Part shown: piece by piece, positions 63,216-64,000 of the stretch
Numbering within the stretch: position 1 is the stretch's first letter
Layout: each line of letters starts with the position of its first letter
Made by a program: the position numbers and the translations under genes
The notes under the pieces: generated by a model
What the model was told of the DNA's origin: nothing
What the model saw: the letters and a program-made list of their open reading frames with translations, nothing else
Databases searched by the model: none
Assembly (NCBI RefSeq): GCF_014805685.1
Contig: NC_060896.1
Coordinates: 10,442,889 to 10,506,888, forward strand
From: Silurus meridionalis
Lineage: Eukaryota > Chordata > Actinopteri > Siluriformes > Siluridae
Direction: 5' to 3'
DNA length: 64,000 nucleotides

Positions 63216-63660
63216 TTCCTGTCAAAAATTCAGAAACAGTTTTTTAGTCATTTTTGAGAAACACATGCATTTTTCTTTTGTTTATATGCAAAAAAACTGG
63301 GCAATTAAATGGTATAAAGATTTACTTTGAACAAACATATAAATAAATATAAAGATAAAGTTATTTGCATTGAAACAGTGTTACACACAAAGTAAACTTA
63401 CTTTGCCATGCCTCTTCTGGAATGTTCTTTGCTAGTTAAATGGGTTTTTTTTGGCCGTGCAATACAGTCCATCCCAGACCTGTTCAACAAGATTTAGGTC
63501 AGGTGAATGGTCAGATAAATAATAATATTTCATGATAGATAACACTCCAGCTGACTGTTTGCTCTCTAAATAATGCTTCCAGAACTTAGACATATGCTTT
63601 GAGTCAAAGTTGTGTTGTATGATGAAGTTAGTTCCAATCATCTACAGTCCATGCAGAATT
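63216..63660 (-). mobile_element. Tc1-like transposon 3' part with transposase pseudogene
   Basis: The minus-strand frame (63641-63432) encodes KHYLESKQSAGVLSIM and SPDLNLVEQVWDGL, the C-terminal catalytic part of a Tc1-type DDE transposase. The box that normally reads Q-x-D-N-D-P-K-H reads Q-H-N-F-D-S-K-H, so the second catalytic Asp is replaced by Asn, while the final Glu (N-L-V-E) is kept. A stop follows at 63432. The outer end cctgtcaaaaattcagaaac (about 63219-63238) resembles the terminal repeat of this family. Wording differs from the relics at 13-15 kb, so it is a different Tc1 family. No activity is expected. Confidence 0.8.
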
Positions 63661-64000
63661 GCATAGTGCTGAAGTATAGAATGGTAATTATGTTGGTTCA
63701 GTATTCCTTTCAACCAGATGTTACAACCCAAGTATTTTGTGGGTTGTATTGTATTTGTATGCGGTGTGTTGTTTATTTGTGCAGGTGCCATCCTGAGACT
63801 TCATTCCAGGCCTTCACTGCACTCCAGTTAATTAAAGCTGAGCTCACTTCCCTGTAGATGATGTCACCAGGAGTTGACCTATAAAGTCAGGACAGAAGCA
63901 GGAACCAGGTGCTTGCTTAGCTGACACTCGCTTAGTTCATTTGATATTCTGTTCCATGTCTTGTGATAACCTGTGATTGGCCTACACTAATTCTGACTCC
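63661..64000. other. No gene seen; possible eroded repeat at the edge
   Basis: 63955-63995 (gtcttgtgataacctgtgat, tggcctacactaattctgac) has a repeat-like feel known from fish genomes, but it runs off the window. Confidence 0.35.

Overview
The window looks like a gene-poor, AT-rich stretch of a teleost fish nuclear genome. I favour a catfish-like (otophysan) fish, because the retroposon tails ending in TTGACTTGACTT and the tRNA-derived SINEs look familiar from that group. That is recollection and inference, not a database result. Nothing looks prokaryotic, and no complete host protein-coding gene could be assembled. Most open reading frames are random or lie in low-complexity DNA.

Host-gene signals are sparse. 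There is a candidate terminal coding exon with a nearby poly(A) signal (2016-2248, +), an orphan internal exon with good splice sites on both sides (8556-8670, +), and a CpG-rich island at 29.6-29.96 kb with a short signal-peptide-like first coding exon on the minus strand (29698-29742). A TATA element on the plus strand (28222-28229) faces that minus-strand promoter. These exons do not form one gene in this window; they are probably parts of long genes whose other exons lie outside or are too short to recognise.

The rest is dominated by mobile elements and simple repeats. Tc1/mariner relics occur at 0.28-0.51, 13.1-13.5, 14.4-14.9, 18.9-19.4, 55.4-55.8, probably 57.6-57.7, and 63.2-63.7 kb. 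A palindromic MITE lies at 33.86-34.08 kb. An RTE-like LINE inserted at 44307-45120 is flanked by a perfect 17-bp target-site duplication, and shorter copies of its 3' end occur at 38.6 and 60.0-60.2 kb. SINEs with a tRNA-Glu-like head at 61.78-61.98 and (truncated) 42.26-42.40 kb have a body of their own; the complete copy ends in the same tail as the LINE. Another SINE lies at 60.85-61.07 kb, and retroposon tails at 35.6-35.7 (with 12-bp duplication) and 59.9-60.0 kb.

The most striking single element is a short DIRS-type retrotransposon relic at 49981-51840. It has inverted terminal repeats of about 190 bp, an internal complementary region and a broken tyrosine recombinase. Microsatellites are dense, including (AT)n, (CA)n, (GA)n, (GATA)n, a 430-bp GA/CAGA compound tract and ten GGTAA copies that each recreate a consensus 5' splice site.
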